Origin: Areca catechu | Taxonomy: Eukaryota; Streptophyta; Magnoliopsida; Arecales; Arecaceae | NCBI GenBank assembly: GCA_021397845.1 | Contig: CM038053.1 | Location: 143,172,541 to 143,236,540, forward strand | Direction: 5' to 3' | Length of the DNA stretch: 64,000 nt | Part shown: positions 30,231 to 42,959 of the stretch, one piece after another | How positions within the stretch are numbered: position 1 is the first letter of the stretch | How the letters are laid out: each line of letters opens with the position of its first letter | The notes under the pieces: generated by a model | What the model was told of the DNA's origin: nothing | Databases searched by the model: none | What the model saw: only the letters and a program-made list of their open reading frames with translations | Program-made: the position numbers and the translations under genes

Positions 30231-33200
30231 ATTTCATGGTGGTCTGAACTCCTTCAGCATACAATGTGATTTTAGGGAGGCCCACCTTAAATAAATTTCG
30301 GGCCATAGTGTCAACCTATTATCTCCTAGTCTGTTTCCCCACCAGGAGAAAAGTAGGGGAAGTGAAAGGTGACCAAAGGGCCGCACAACAGTGCCTGGTG
30401 ATCTAGGACAGATAATCGATCGACTCCCCAACCCTCGATCAACTTGACCCGAGGGATCCATCCGAAGACTGTGGAGAGCCGATAGAGAAAATCGTGCCGG
30501 TACAGCTAATCGAGGAAGACCCCACCAAAGTTGTGCAGATCGGGAGTCTACTTGATGAGGTTACAAGAGTGAAGCTAATATGCTTTCTCAAAAATAATGC
30601 TGATGTCTTCGCCTCATCAACCTCAGACATGCCCGGGATTCTGGCCGAAGTAATCAACCATCGGCTGGAGGTCATCCTCGGTTACTGGCCTGTTTGATAG
30701 AAGAATAGGAGTTTTGCCCCTGAGAAGCAGAAGGTGATAAACAAAGAGGTGAACAAACTCCTTAAAGCTGGGTTTATCTGGGAGACACATTATCCCGAAT
30801 GGCTAGCAAATGTGATGATGGTAAAGAAAGCTAGTGAAAAATGGAGGATCTGTATTGATTACACCGACCTCAATAAAGTGTGTCCAAAAGATAGGTTTTC
30901 CTTACTGAAGATCGACTAATTGGTCGATGCCATCGCAGGCCACCAACTGTTAAGTTTTATGAATGCCTTCTCCGGATACAACCAAATAAGAATGGACCCT
31001 CAAGATGAAGAGAAGATGGCCTTCATCATCAAAAAGGGCCTTTACTACCACATAATGATGCCATTCGGGCTAAAGAATGCTGGGACAATATTTTAAAGGC
31101 TGATCTGTAAGGTATTCAAAGAACAGCTAGGAAGGAATATGGATGCATATGTCAACGGCATGATTGTGAAGAGCCTCCTTAAGGCGGACCATATCGAAGA
31201 CCTGCAAGAGTCGTTCGATGCCCTACGACGTCATCGGATGAAGCTGAATCCGATGAAGTGTGCTTTCAGAGTGACATCGGGCAAATTCTTAGGGTACCTT
31301 GTCACCAAGCGAGGAATTGAAGCCAACCTTAAGAAAATTCAAGCCATCTGAAATATGAGGCATCCTTCTTGCAAAAAGGAGGTACAACAGCTAACCGGGA
31401 AGGTCACCTCTCTAAGTCAATTCATTTCCCGGTCCACCAAGAAATGCCTCCCTTTCTTCAAAGTGCTCCAATAATCCTGGGATTTTGAATGGACTGAAGA
31501 CTATCGTCTCGCTCTTGAAGATTTGAAGAATTACCTGGAGACCCCACCACTGCTTTCTAAATCCTGAGAAGGCAAGACTCTTTATCTATACCTCTCTGCT
31601 TCAGATGAGGCCGTCAGCTCAGTTCTCGTCCGAAACGAGAAAGACAATCTCCAAAAGCCAGTCTACTACATCAGCAAAGTCTTGCACTATGTTGAGACGG
31701 GATACCCGAAGATGCAAAAACTTGTCTACTCACTCATAATTGTGGCAAAGCGACTACGGCCCTATTTCCAGACCACACCATCATGGTTCTGACAGACCAA
31801 TCCCTCAAGGCCATCCTCCACTGTCCTGATACCTCCGAAAGGATAGCCAAATGGGCCGTAAAGCTGAGCGAATTCGACATCAACTTCCAACCCAGACCGG
31901 CGATGAAGGCACAAGTACTATCAAACTTCATAGTCGAATGCACTTGGAAGCTTGAAGATAATCTGCAATTCATCAAAGAGGAAGGGACTACCCCGAAAGA
32001 CACGGAGTCGGTCTGGCTACTCCACGTGGACGGAGCCTCCAACTCTGTCGGATGTGGTGCGAGCCTCATATTAGCAAGCCAGGTGGCCATACGGTGGAGT
32101 ACGCGCTTCGCTTCTCCTTTCATGTTTTGAACAACCAAGCCGAATATGAAGCCCTCCTTACGGGGCTCCGAATCACTGAAAGCTTGGAGATTCGAAAGGT
32201 CCAGGTCTTCTCGGACTCCCAGTTGGTGGTGAACTAAGTTAAAGGTGAGTTCGAGGCCTGAGACCCAACAATGATCCAATACTTGGAAATAGTGCGGATC
32301 CTGTCATCCCAATTGGAATCTTTGGACATCACCCATGTGCCAAGGTCTGAAAACTCCCAGGCTGATGCCCTCTCTAGGCTCACTACTACCAACCTGGACT
32401 CCCTCGACCGTACCTTCATAAAACATCTCGAGGTTCCAAGCATAGCCGAAGGATCATCAGGAGTTCACCAGATTGAAAATGAACCCAGTTGGATGGACCC
32501 CATCCTCCAATTTCTGGATAAAGGCATGTTGCCAGAAGAAAAAGGGGAGGCCAAGAAGGTCCGATGGATGGCATCTCAGTATGTTATCCTGGATGGAACC
32601 CTATACAAAAGGTCCTTCACCCAACCACTGTTGAAATGCCTGGGGCCATCAAATGCCGACTATGCCTTGAGAGAAGTATATGAAGGCATCTACGGAGATG
32701 ATTTGGGGGGAGATCCCTGGCGTATGAAATAATACGTCAAGGATATTACTAGCCAACCATCCAGAAGGACTTCATGGACTTCGTCCGAAGGTGTGAATAG
32801 TGCTAAAGATATGCCAATGTCCGGAGGCGGCCCGCAAGTTGACTGACCCATTTAGTTGCACCCTGGCCCTTTGCTCAATGGGGCATGGACATTCTTGGCC
32901 CGTTCCCACCGACATCCGGTTAGCGAAAATTTCTCCTCGTCGCCATCGACTACTTCACCAAGTGGGTCGAGGCCGAACCCCTGGCACACATCATCGAGGC
33001 AAAGGTCGAAGGGTTCATAAGGAATTCTATCATATTCTGCTTCAAGATCCCCCATGCCATAGTCACTGACAATGGGAGGCAATTTGATAATCCAAGGTTC
33101 AGAGACTTCTATGCCCAATATCATATACTCCATAAGTTGACCTCTGTTGGTCATCCACAGTCTAACAGGGAGGCCAAAGTGACGAATCAGACTATCCTTC

Positions 33201-33760
33201 ATGGTCTGAAGACTCGACTGAATGATGCCAAGGGACTCTGGGTCGAGGAGCTGAATTCCACCCTTTGGGGATATCGGACGACCCCCAGAATGGCTATTGG
33301 TGAATCTTTGTTTAACCTGGCATATGACATTACGACATTGAGGTGATCTTTCCAATAGAAGTCACGTTGCAATCTCTGAGGATCGATGGGTACCAAGAAA
33401 CTGAAAACTCGGAGTGTTGAAGAATAGACTTGGATCTACTACATGGCACCAGCTCTAGGCTCAAATAAGGATGGCGGCATACCAACAGAGGGTCGTCAAG
33501 TACTACAATTCTAGGGTAAAGGAATGGACCTTCCATCCCGAAGATTTGGTGTTGCGGAGAGCCGAAGTATCCAGGCCAATGGACCAAGGCAAACTCTCTC
33601 CTAATTAGGTAGGCCCCTATCAGGTCAAAGAAACCATACGTCTATGGGCGTATTGACTCGAAACTTTAGAGGGTGTCGTGCTGCCGCGGCCTTGGAATGT
33701 AGATAATCTCTATAAATATTATCAACAAAAGCCCCCCAAGGGGAGGCTTCACCGAAAATC
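30231..33760 (+). pseudogene. pol of element A (RT, RNase H, integrase; broken)
   Basis: Continues the protease-RT region split at 3061. RT: LNSNADVF-type lead-in at 30494-30697, then RICIDYTDLNK (30840-30880) and MPFGLKNAG. The catalytic YIDD is changed to YVNG at about 31147-31158, so RT is dead. RNase H at 31780-32240 keeps LHVDGASN, QAEYEAL and FSDSQ. Integrase at 32870-33350 has MDILGPF and TDNGRQF, but the third acidic residue in the NGEAE-type motif is Lys (SNREAKVTN). Stops include TAA 30919, TAA about 31095, TGA 31351 and TAA 32237. The C-terminus ends near RPWNVDNLYKYYQQ (33690-33730). Confidence 0.88.
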
Positions 33761-33854
33761 CATTCAACAATGGCTCGGGTTAACCTATCTTATCATCGAT
33801 TCATGATAGAAGATGGCCTCGGTAACCTGAACCCACAACAAGAAGGGGAGAGGA

Positions 33855-34370
33855 GCGCAGAGGTGGGTTTGATCCACCTACCTCATCGGTATGTCTGATG
33901 AGTGTGAAAAGAAGGCCCAAGCAGGCTATCTTATGATCACCCAAAGGTGCAGGGAATGATTCATGTAACCTACCTACGGAAAATCTGAAGACACTCTGAG
34001 GCAGACCTAAGCAGCCTGACTTGATATTGAGTGCAAAGGTGGGTTCGATCCACTTACCTTATCGGTATATCCGACGAGCGTAAGAAGAAGGCCCAACCAG
34101 GCCATTTGATGATCATCCAAAGGAACAGGGAATGGTTTACATAACCTACCCTACGAAAAGTTCGAAGATGTGCTGAGGCAGGCCTAACCAACCTGCCTTA
34201 GTATCAAAAAATGTTGGGGCATGACTGATCCAGACACCCCACCGATACGATCGACGAGCGCAAAAGAAAGATCCGGGAAGGTCTCCTTATGGTCAACTAA
34301 AGATGAAAGGAATCATCTACATGATCTATCCTATGGAAGACCCGAAGACATATATAACTATGCCCGAGAA
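33855..34370 (+). repeat. About three copies of a roughly 180-bp tandem repeat, element A
   Basis: Phrases recur at about 180-bp steps: CATCGGTATGTCTGATGAG (33884), TATCGGTATATCCGACGAGC (34060) and CGATACGATCGACGAGC (34240), each followed by AAGAAGGCCCA..GG-type text, CAGGGAATG and CTACCCTACGAAA-type text. It lies between pol and the antisense ORFs. Element E has one to two related copies at about 46885-47100. Confidence 0.7.
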
Positions 34371-34429
34371 CCCGTGCCCGATATCATTTCAAAGACAAGT
34401 CCCCTCATTCAAAAGCATTTCACTCAAAA

Positions 34430-35059
34430 GGAAAGGAGATTACATCGTATGGCAAAAAAAAAGAAAGGAAGAGGTGGAGAGAAATTTAAGGGGCACTCGC
34501 AGGCCCTTCCCCCATGGACAGGTGGCGGTAGACCCCCGCCGGACATCCAGAGAGGCGTTGTCCCGGCCACCTCCTCCTCAAACTCCGATTCTCTTTCGAA
34601 GTCAGAATCGTCCTCGTGCCTGGGATATGGGATCAAGGGCTAGATGTTCTACGGCCCCTTCAAATTATAATAACGGAAGGCCTTGTCTTTATATTCTCGG
34701 AACCCCCGATGGCAGGAGTCCAGGACAGCTTCGGCAACTTCATCACAGAAGGCTTGCGATCCCATAAACCTGGTCATCGCCTCTATGGCCTCCTTCTTTG
34801 CCTCCTCCACCATCGCAGCCGCTGAGATTGCCCTGGCCTTCGCCTCTTCTAGTTGAGAACGGAGGGTCTGCACTTCCTCCTCTAGCCAGGCCACCTCCTG
34901 AGCCCACAAGGAGTTGTCATCTTTCTTCTGGACCTTAATGCTAGGTCCCTCTCCTTGTTTCATAGTGGCCCCCCTCTTAAGGGACATCTCACATAGATTC
35001 TGAAGGGAGAACTTCATAATGGAGGAAGACAAAAGATTCAAGAAGAATAAGAATGACAC
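34430..35059 (-). pseudogene. Antisense ORF a of element A, coiled-coil protein
   Basis: Encoded opposite to gag-pol. The open part (34649-35059) has a long Glu/Ala/Lys-rich heptad-like stretch (WLEEEVQTLRSQLEEAKAR) and then EEAKKEAIEA...EVAEAVLDSCHRGFREYKDKAFRYYNLKG, the last matching the same ORF in element E (EASLDSYHQGFRECRRKAFKFHDLKG). After a stop, an acidic serine-rich tail continues to about 34430. Extra ORFs of this kind are known in Tat elements; their role is unknown. Confidence 0.7.
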
Positions 35060-35895
35060 TAGAGCAAGACACCCACTTCTCCACGGCCTCAGAATCCCCT
35101 AGAGACTACGAGGAGGAGTCCTATTTAACGGCCCACAACCTCGACATTTCACGTGCTCCTTTAAAGAACATGCACTCATAAATGGTGTGCACTTGCAAAG
35201 GACGTGGACCACGTCTCAAACCAGACCAACCAGACGAAGCCACGTACCAAGATGGCGCGCTAGAATAGGTGCAACGTTCCTGCTGCCTTGACGATCGACT
35301 CTGGGAAGAGTGCATTCGATGGCACCCAGGTGGCGTAGGAGGTGCAACCCCTTGAACACTGGTGCACTCGACATTAATACAGCGTGCGTCCCCCTCTTGG
35401 TACCAATAGCAGGGCGATGCTTGTCACTTGCGTAGTTATTGGATCCTAGAAGTTATCATGATGAGTGGCTGACCACTGGGGGATTCCGGTTCGAAGGCCC
35501 AGTCGAACCCCCCTCGAGTCGACCGCTCGTATCAAAAAGAAAAATGAAGACAATCCAAGGGTGCCACGACGCTTCTATTGGGCCAATTCTCGGCCCATAC
35601 CGAAAGCATCGACCCCAAAGACTCAACTTCGACCAACTACCACTGAATGATCGGCTAGTCCTCTTAGCACCGATTCAACGAGGGCCGGCGCGAAGAGGAC
35701 CAGTTCAGGGAATGCTAGTCCCAAGAAAGCAGCCACCCTATTTTTCCAAGTTCTTCGAAGAAATCCTCCATAGGACATACCAACTCAAACACTATTTGAC
35801 TAGAAGGAAGTCTCGAGTTTCATTTAAGATAAGATGGTGATCACACATTATTCCTTTGGCAAAAGATATAGCAAAAGATACAAGGTCCAAGGCCT
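35060..35895. other. Spacer between the two antisense ORFs of A
   Basis: GC-richer DNA with no homologue I can name. It probably contains the minus-strand promoter of ORF a. Several open frames overlap here, but none has a recognisable product. Confidence 0.45.
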
Positions 35896-35899
35896 GTCA

Positions 35900-36860
35900 A
35901 GCTTTACTCAGGGATGGGGACTTCGAGACCAATGGGAAGGAGGATTTCTTTAGTCTGAATTGGACCCCAGTCCTCTTCGGCCTGGGCTTCTTCTACTCGG
36001 GCCGCTTTAACTTGAGTCAAGGCTGTCGGACCCGCCACGGTCGATCCTTTTGCTTCAACTTGAGTTAAGGCTGTCAGACCCGCCACGGCCGATCCTTCCA
36101 CCATGACCAGAGCCACTCTAGACTCAGTGGGGGGTACGCTTCCCCCCTTTCCCTCCTCCTTGATCTCGAATGCCGGGACATCGAAGAGGTCAAGATCGGG
36201 AAAAGCTTTACGGACCCCTTCAAGCCCGTCGTTGAAGCCAAATTTATAGCTGAATAAGCTGGCTTCAGTTACGTCTTTCTTGAATTGTGAAGACTTCTTA
36301 AAATCCTCAACTGCCTTGATTGCCTACTCCTTGAGGACCTCATACTCCCTCGCGATAGCTTTAGCCCTCGAAGAAGCCTCCTCGATCAGTCTCCTCCCTT
36401 TCTATTGGGGGGGTAGGAGGCGACTCCGTGCACTGCTTCGAAGAATAAGACACCTCTCCCCCCAGTCGCGTCGCGCGTACGGGCGCCGGAGGCCAGTACG
36501 AAGCCCCAGAAGGTGCCGATTTGACTCGATGAGCCAAGGGCCCTAATCCACGCGATCCCACTTGACAACTGGGATGAGATTGGTGCCCTTCCTCTCAAGG
36601 ATAAGATCAGGCCACGTCCTCCACCCATGTCCCTGTTAGAAGATCAACGGGAAGAAAGGCCACGACCCATCGATTGATCTCCCTTCTTTTTCACGGTCTA
36701 ATAAAGAAGCGACACCTATCTCCGATTTGATCCCCGAATCAGAGGTTGGTTGCGGTAAACAACCGGATCAAGGATTTGGTATTATTAACGACATTTTTTC
36801 TGAACAAAAAATGACAAACTCATTAATACTCTTACTTTTCAAGGCAAATCAATGCTTTGA
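35900..36860 (-). pseudogene. Antisense ORF b of element A, truncated
   Basis: Minus-strand text around 36180-36330 reads DFKKSSQFKKDVTEASLFSYKFGFNDGLEGVRKAFPDLDL, clearly the counterpart of the C-terminal part of ORF b in element E. The following 35904-36116 frame contains a duplicated stretch (AVAGLTALTQVEAKG, then STVAGPTALTQVKAA). The gypsy-type transposon domain found upstream in E is not detectable here, so the N-terminal half was deleted or replaced. Confidence 0.6.
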
Positions 36861-36882
36861 AAAAAAAAGAGTGGGGGGCAAC
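36859..36882 (+). other. Polypurine tract of element A
   Basis: AAAAAAAAAGAGTGGGGGG followed by CAAC, directly before the 3' LTR; element E has GAGAGTAGGGGGGCAAC in the same place. Confidence 0.8.
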
Positions 36883-37680
36883 TATTGGGGGACGCCCGCT
36901 CAACTGAAGATATCTCCGGCTCAGGAGACCGGTCGGGTTCTCCCCCAGGCCGGCCGCACGTATCGAAAGAACCAATGATGGCCCGGGAGTGTCGTAATGC
37001 CTCCTTCGAATCAGTCTTCGAACAAGCCGAAGACTATGGGTCCGAAGACTACCCCTCCGGATCTTCGACATCCACCATCCAACCGATCGCCTCCGCTGAA
37101 GAAGTCCGAAGGTAACTCCACCGACAAAGTCTGAAGACGACTGACCCGAAGAAGTCCGAAAAAGAAGAAGGCCCGAGACAAATCTCTAATCTACCACAAA
37201 CCCCCAAATGGGGGGATGGCTATTGCGACCTAAAGCGTGACCGCCATCCCCAACTTAAGCCGTTTCGGGCTAGCCACGCATTCAGCAACCCCACTCTCTG
37301 ATAATTCCGGACTGGCCATAATGGAGTGACAACCTTCACTGGACAAATGGCAACCGTCCCTCATTATACGTGGGACGAAGTTAACCGACCGCATGTTAAC
37401 CAGAGGCAAGTTAAGCCCAACCGATACGAGGGCCCAACTATTATAAAAACTGGTAACAGAGGACACTCAAAGGGAGGGAGACACGATGACACTTTTGCTA
37501 TCTTTCCGCCTTCTCAGAAAACTTTCCATTCATTCTGTTGCTGGAACCTCTCCCTGACTTAGGCATCGGAGTGTCCCCCACCGGAAAAAATCCAGTCAAG
37601 GGACCTGTTTTGCATGTGCCAAGAGGAGCAGACCGGCGGTTCAGCGACTCAGCCCGTCCAGTGAAGGTTCTACACCAACA
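36883..37680 (+). repeat. 3' LTR of element A
   Basis: 798 bp, matching the 5' LTR. Its first dinucleotide is TA where the 5' LTR has TG, a mutation. TATA-like sequence at 37439-37450. It ends CACCAACA, followed by GACCT. Confidence 0.9.
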
Positions 37681-37685
37681 GACCT

Positions 37686-39871
37686 TCATTATAGAGTTTT
37701 GACATGACTGAATTTGTCTCTAAATACATTTGAATATTGCCAAGTCCACCTATATATTCGAATGGATTTAGAACAAATCCGGTCTTTTCCATTATCATTA
37801 ATAGTTCCAGCAACCATTAATATGAGTGGAAAAAATTATATTTATTCTAGAACATTTTTGTTTATTTTAAACTCACTTATGCTTGTTTAGGAAGGTTATG
37901 TTTATTTTAGAGGAGTTTTTGTTTATTCTATCTAAAGTTTGTATTTATTCCATCTAAAGTTTGTATTTATCTTGAAGGAGTTTGTGTTTATTTCGGTAAT
38001 CATTAATTTTTTAATTTGCTGCAGGAAGATTTGTGTAAAATTAGATGATGAAAAATATGACCGGATTTATTTTCAAATCCATTGGAAAGGGGCCAAGTCC
38101 AACTCCCTCTTTCTCTATGGTCATATTACTGGACAATCGCTAGAATGAACCAGCAGGGATGGTCTGCTTTTGCCCGTGTGGCTGTCCTACAAATAAAATC
38201 ACCTGAATGCTGTGAGGGAACCATTGTGATGCAATGGATGCTATCAACTCTACAACCGACAAAGATGCGACCACCTATCATTACCGGTGAAGAGAAGATA
38301 TCCCTGGAAGCTCCATGACTGCATACCATTACGGTGACAATACCAGGACCCCTTCGGAATGAATCTTCTCTTGCCTGGCATTTTCATTTATTCAAATGGC
38401 ATGAGTGCTTCCTGAGCTGCTGCAGATGCAAGCCATCCTGAAAAAGAAGATGTAAGATCTTTTCAGGAGGCTGGGGTTTTAAGATAGGGGCTTCAAACAG
38501 TAGATTTGCCAACAGGTTTTTAGATAGGTATTCAAAACTGGAACGACAATAATTTTTCAGAATGGGTTTTCATGCTTCTACCACTTCGAAATTTTTGAAC
38601 ATGTTTACATATTTACATTTTACAGATTCTCAGTATTCAAACAGGGAGGACTAACCGGCAAATCTTCTTCTCATAACTCACCATTTATCCCAAGTTTTAT
38701 ATCTTGTAAAAGGTCATAAATTTATACGGGACACAACAATTATTAAATGTAAACCTTACCTAATATTATAATAAAATATTAGGAGAAGAACCTTTCTTCC
38801 TCCTAATTTTTTTCAAAAAAAAAAAAAAATCTTTCCTGGAGGAGACATAAAGGATCTGGAATGTTTAAATACCAATCATTTTCTGTAACACGGATCGAGG
38901 GGTCGGATTTGAACTGAATATTCTCATCTACGTACATACGAAGATGAAGTAATTGGGTCTCAACTTGATGATATTCCCATGGTATTAAAGCTCCTCTTTC
39001 GTGCAAACAACACCTAGCAGTTCAGATGGACAGGAATGGAGGCCTGACCATCTACCGGTTCACCTCTGGTAGCGCAAGCACATCTGGATGCTTGAGTAAC
39101 CATTTCATGTTTCTTATGTACAAGACAAGTAACCTTCTCTGCGGAAATGAGAAATCAGACCTTGATTCCCTATCCTGAGGCCTGAGCCAAGATACATATA
39201 TCACGAGAACCGGCCGGTTTGAGCGAACAAGGAATGGTTCAAGCAAATTGCCCGTTAAACAACTGATTCTTACGGCTCTGATGAAATAGAACTGCTTTTG
39301 GACGAATCCAGTATTCAGAATTATCCGGACCGCCGCACTGGCTGGCCGATGTCTCCACCCGCACACCAGCTGATCCAATCAGGGTTTTAAAGCACCAACC
39401 CCCAATATTCAACCTGAAATTGCATCCTACATGATGGAGTAATTATTCCTGAGTTAAGTGGGTAAATGGGTTTTAAAAGACAAAAAAATTGTTTATGGTA
39501 CCTTTTAAGTATATTGTTTTTCTGTTTTATATTTTTTTGAAAGATCAGGTGTTCCCATAAATATTTGGTTGAAAAATAGTGATACATCCGGGTTAAATAG
39601 CTTTTACTCATTCCACTTTCAAAAAAGTCCGACTCTCAAGCTTATTGTTAATGTGAATCGGCCTCGATGATATGGGTTGCACTTGTAATGCATATATGGT
39701 TTATTTTGAAAAAATATAAAATTTTTTTGAACAATCAATTCCTAGTTATTAATTATTCGATCATTGAAATTTTAATTATTTGATCATTATATTTTTAATT
39801 ATTTGATTATTTGGTTTCTTGTTACAGGTTTTAATAAATCAATAAAAATTCAAATGATTACATTTGATGGC

Positions 39872-39906
<35 letters not shown>

Positions 39907-40524
39907 TTATCTTCGATCCTTGTTTAGTAATCCATCCAAAATCATTGAAAGCTATTATTTACTCCTCCCTCTTCTCCAAATTTTTTTTTTTTAATTTTTT
40001 TAATTGCAAAGTCTTTTCCTTTTTTTATTAGGTGCTGAAAGAATACTTCATCAACTTCTTTCACGGTTGTGCTCGGAGGTAGAGGAATTCCAGTCATATC
40101 TCAAAATAATATTTCTGGTTATTTCTACCAAGGATTGAATTATCTCTTAGGATAGTGCCTTGCATGCTTCCCGAATTGTAATTAAAGAAACATCGCAAAG
40201 GTTCAGGTTTATAAATCCAACCCATAGTGGGATAAGGCTAGGTGATTATAGTTGTGGTAAACACATGACAAGCATAAATCCAACCCATAATTAGTTTACA
40301 CTTGATTTGCTCATAGCCTTTTTATTGAGATTATTGTAATACTGTAAAATATTGCCCTACATTACTTGCATTCTCTCTCATGCTATTTTATCTTTATTTC
40401 TTCACAAGGCTATCGAAGGTAGAAGAAAATTTTTTGTTATTCTATAATTTAATATTTTAAGATGAAGAAAAGATATTGCATTGAGAAGTCTTATTTTTCT
40501 TCAACCTCTGAGTAAATTACCATA
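37686..40524. other. AT-rich DNA between A and E, no identifiable gene
   Basis: Long AT-rich stretch with a 33-base A run (39874-39904) and an A run near 38814-38829. Some segments look like exon ends (TTTGCTGCAG at 38016-38025; TTTTTATTAG at 40023-40032, followed by a reading frame AERILHQLLSRLCSEVEEFQSYLK). I do not recognise any product. An open minus-strand frame at 39052-39378 (108 codons) also has no known match. It may be a host intron or an old gene remnant. Confidence 0.4.
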
Positions 40525-40529
40525 ATTGT

Positions 40530-41327
40530 TGTTGGGGTATCCCGGTCCAGGTACGAACCGAATACCAGTTCAGCTGGTCGAAGACCTCTTCTCCGGACCA
40601 CTGACTTCGGACCAGGAAATGACAGGCCAACTACAGGCAACCCAAGGGTTCTCATCAATCTACGACGTCCGAAGGCCAGATCTTCAGATGATGTCTTCGA
40701 CCCTAACCGAAGACCAGGCTTCTCGTCGACTTCCGAAGACACGCTCTTCGGTCCCTGCCGAAGACACGATCTCCGGCCCTGGGTAGACACAAAGTCTTCG
40801 ACTCACGCAGAGGACGAAATCTTCAACCAAGAATCTTTCTAAACAGGGGAAATCTGAAGATGGGACCACGATTTGGCTTAAATAGGCAACAATAACCAAT
40901 GGTTACTATCGACAATCTCCATGCCACGATCATGGCGCGCAACTCCAGCTGCCACACCTCCGGTCTGGCCAGAACCGTCCAATGACAATCCACGATCGCC
41001 AATCATAGGAAGAAATTAACTCTCCGGAATCGTCGGAAAAAGAGTGGGGCCACAGACCGGAGGCCTCCTTTTAAATAGTGGTAAGAAGAATTGCTCGAGA
41101 GGTACACACACATACATACACTCACGCCTACTCTAAATTAAAAGAGCATTTTTTCTCTGCTTCTCGAGAATCTTCCCCATTCTGTGGCTAGGATATGCCT
41201 CTGACTTAGGCATCGGAGTGTCCCACACCGGAACGACTCTGGCAAGGGACCTGTTTTGAGGTGAACCAGGAAGCGGTCCTGTGGTGCAGTAGCTCCGACC
41301 GGCCGATACAGGGACTCCATGCCAACA
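40530..41327 (+). repeat. 5' LTR of element E
   Basis: 798 bp, matching 51115-51895. It has several CCGAAGAC / TCTTCGG-type short repeats near 40560-40830. TATA-like TTTTAAATAG at about 41069-41078. It ends CATGCCAACA before the primer site GATTGATTGGCGCGCCAGG. Confidence 0.93.
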
Positions 41328-41352
41328 GATTGATTGGCGCGCCAGGAAGGGG
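41328..41352 (+). other. Primer-binding site of element E
   Basis: GATTGATTGGCGCGCCAGGA follows the LTR, with four bases (GATT) more than in element A. The core TTGGCGCGCC is shared in type with A. tRNA not identified. Confidence 0.6.
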
Positions 41353-41513
41353 AGCAATGCAGCACTCTTTAGGGTCCCTCCCAAACAAGGAGAAGTAAGA
41401 GGTTCCTGATGGCGAGAGGAAAGACTCAGATAGCCTCCACAAGTTGAAGTCATGCTCCGTCCCAAGGGGGCACGCCCCCGGGGAAGAACGACGTCCCACC
41501 TCCCACAGTTGTT

Positions 41514-42900
41514 GTGGGATTACAACAATTTGAAGCCCTTGTGAACCAGGTCACCAACCTCACGGCCATGGTTCAGGACTTCCAGAACAGAGCTTTTCCG
41601 GTGGGAAACCCACCGGCCACCTCCAGACATAGCTCTCGGTCCCAAAGGAAGAGAGCCCCATGGAAGGATCCCACACATCTCTTCCCCCATTCTCGGCCCT
41701 CTCCTGAAGGCCGAACTTTGAGACTGCCTAGGTCCGCCGGTTCCTCGCAGAAAGGTAAAAGGACTAGGCAAACTCACTCACCCTCCTCTGAAGACTCTAC
41801 TTCCATAGAGAGGGCGCCGAAATAGACTCCCAACTACGACGAGAGATTTAGAGCCATTGAATCAGAAATGGCAAGGGCGTGGGAGCAGAGAATGCGGGAT
41901 CTGAAGGATCCTGACGATTTTATTATGGGTGATCTACGCCCACCCTACACCGACCGTATCATGGCCGAAGTCATTCCTCGGCACTTCAGGGTTCCCCAGA
42001 TGGAATCCTACGATGGCACCTCCGATCCCCTCGACCACTTGAGTAGCTTCAAGGCCCATATGATGATCCAAGGAGCTTAGGACGTGATGTACTGCCTCGC
42101 ATTCTCGGATACCTTGAAGAAAATCGCTCGGATGTGGTACTCGAGCTTGCACCCAATTACCATCGATTCTTTTTCTGAGTTAGAGAAATTGTTTGTCTTG
42201 CATTTCAGGACCTGCCGTAAGACTTCCCGGAATACGGACACACTGTTCCTCCTTCACCAGAATGAGGGAGAAAGCCTGCGAGACTATCTCTCCAGGTTTA
42301 ATACGGCCACACTTGAGATCCCCGATCTCAACGAGCATGTGGCCATGTCTGCACTAAAGAAGGGACTTCGTACATCCAGGCTTACCTTTTTCCTGGATAA
42401 GAAGTTTTCTAGAAGCTACGCAGAGCTCTTATCAAAGGCTCAGAAATACACCGATGCTAAAGAGCAGGCGACTAACTGACGACTGATCGAAGGGAAGCCC
42501 CCTTCAAAAAAGAAGAACAACAGGGGACAAGGTCCCCCAACTTCCAATAACAATAACAATAAATATACTGACCGCTGAAGAAGTCCTCCCAGGCCCAGAG
42601 CATCGGGAGGAAGATTCGACTCCTATAACCCCCTCAACTTTCCTCGAGAAAATATCCTCATGGAGATAGAGAAAAAAAATTATCTCCAACGGCCCCGTCC
42701 CATGAAGGCTTCCTCTTCCATAAGGAATAGGAATAAATATTGCCGATTCCATCGGGACCACGGCCACAACACTGAAGAGTGCATCCAGCTGAAGGATGCG
42801 ATTGAGGATCTTATCAAGAGAGGGTATTTGGGGCGGTACATTAGTTGCCAAGGTATCGGTCGTAAGCAACTGTTCCCCAGCCACCTCCTGAAGAGGCCGA
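41514..42900 (+). pseudogene. gag of element E (nonsense codons)
   Basis: The frame starts near GLQQFEALVNQVTNL (41514) and continues in the same phase through TAG 41823, TAG 42078 and TGA 42477, with a further TGA near 42577. The core (FRVPQMESYDGTSDPLDHL, WYSSLHPITIDSF, FVLHFRTCRKT) is the same type as in A. The zinc-binding segment (YCRFHRDHGHNTEEC) is intact near 42740. The 42477 stop is at a site where A has Trp (TGG), so G-to-A or C-to-T change explains it. Confidence 0.88.
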
Positions 42901-42959
42901 ACTGCCAAATCAGAGGCCCACCAATGGAGGTGTAGGGATGATACACTGACCCATCGACT

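Larger units (their letters stand above)
286..37680 (+). mobile_element. Element A: Tat-type Ty3/gypsy LTR retrotransposon, split by nested insertion
   Basis: The outermost element. It starts with an LTR at 286 (TGTTGAGGG...) and ends with a matching LTR at 37680 (...CCAACA). The 5-bp duplication GACCT lies at 281-285 and 37681-37685. Its gag is at about 1299-2640, its protease starts at about 2840, and it is interrupted after 3061 by element B; pol resumes at 30231. Pol, antisense ORFs, polypurine tract and 3' LTR follow. Without B it is about 10.2 kb. Assignment to the Tat group rests on similarity to element E in this window, the gag/RT sequence type and the antisense ORFs between pol and the 3' LTR. 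All coding parts are broken. Confidence 0.92.

Noticed and set aside
39052..39378. 108-codon minus-strand frame as a host gene
   Set aside because: No motif, no start context and no conserved neighbour; cannot be separated from chance.
39874..39904. Poly(A) run as the tail of a LINE or SINE
   Set aside because: No recognisable SINE/LINE body or target duplication next to it; the T-rich DNA following does not help. Left as a homopolymer.
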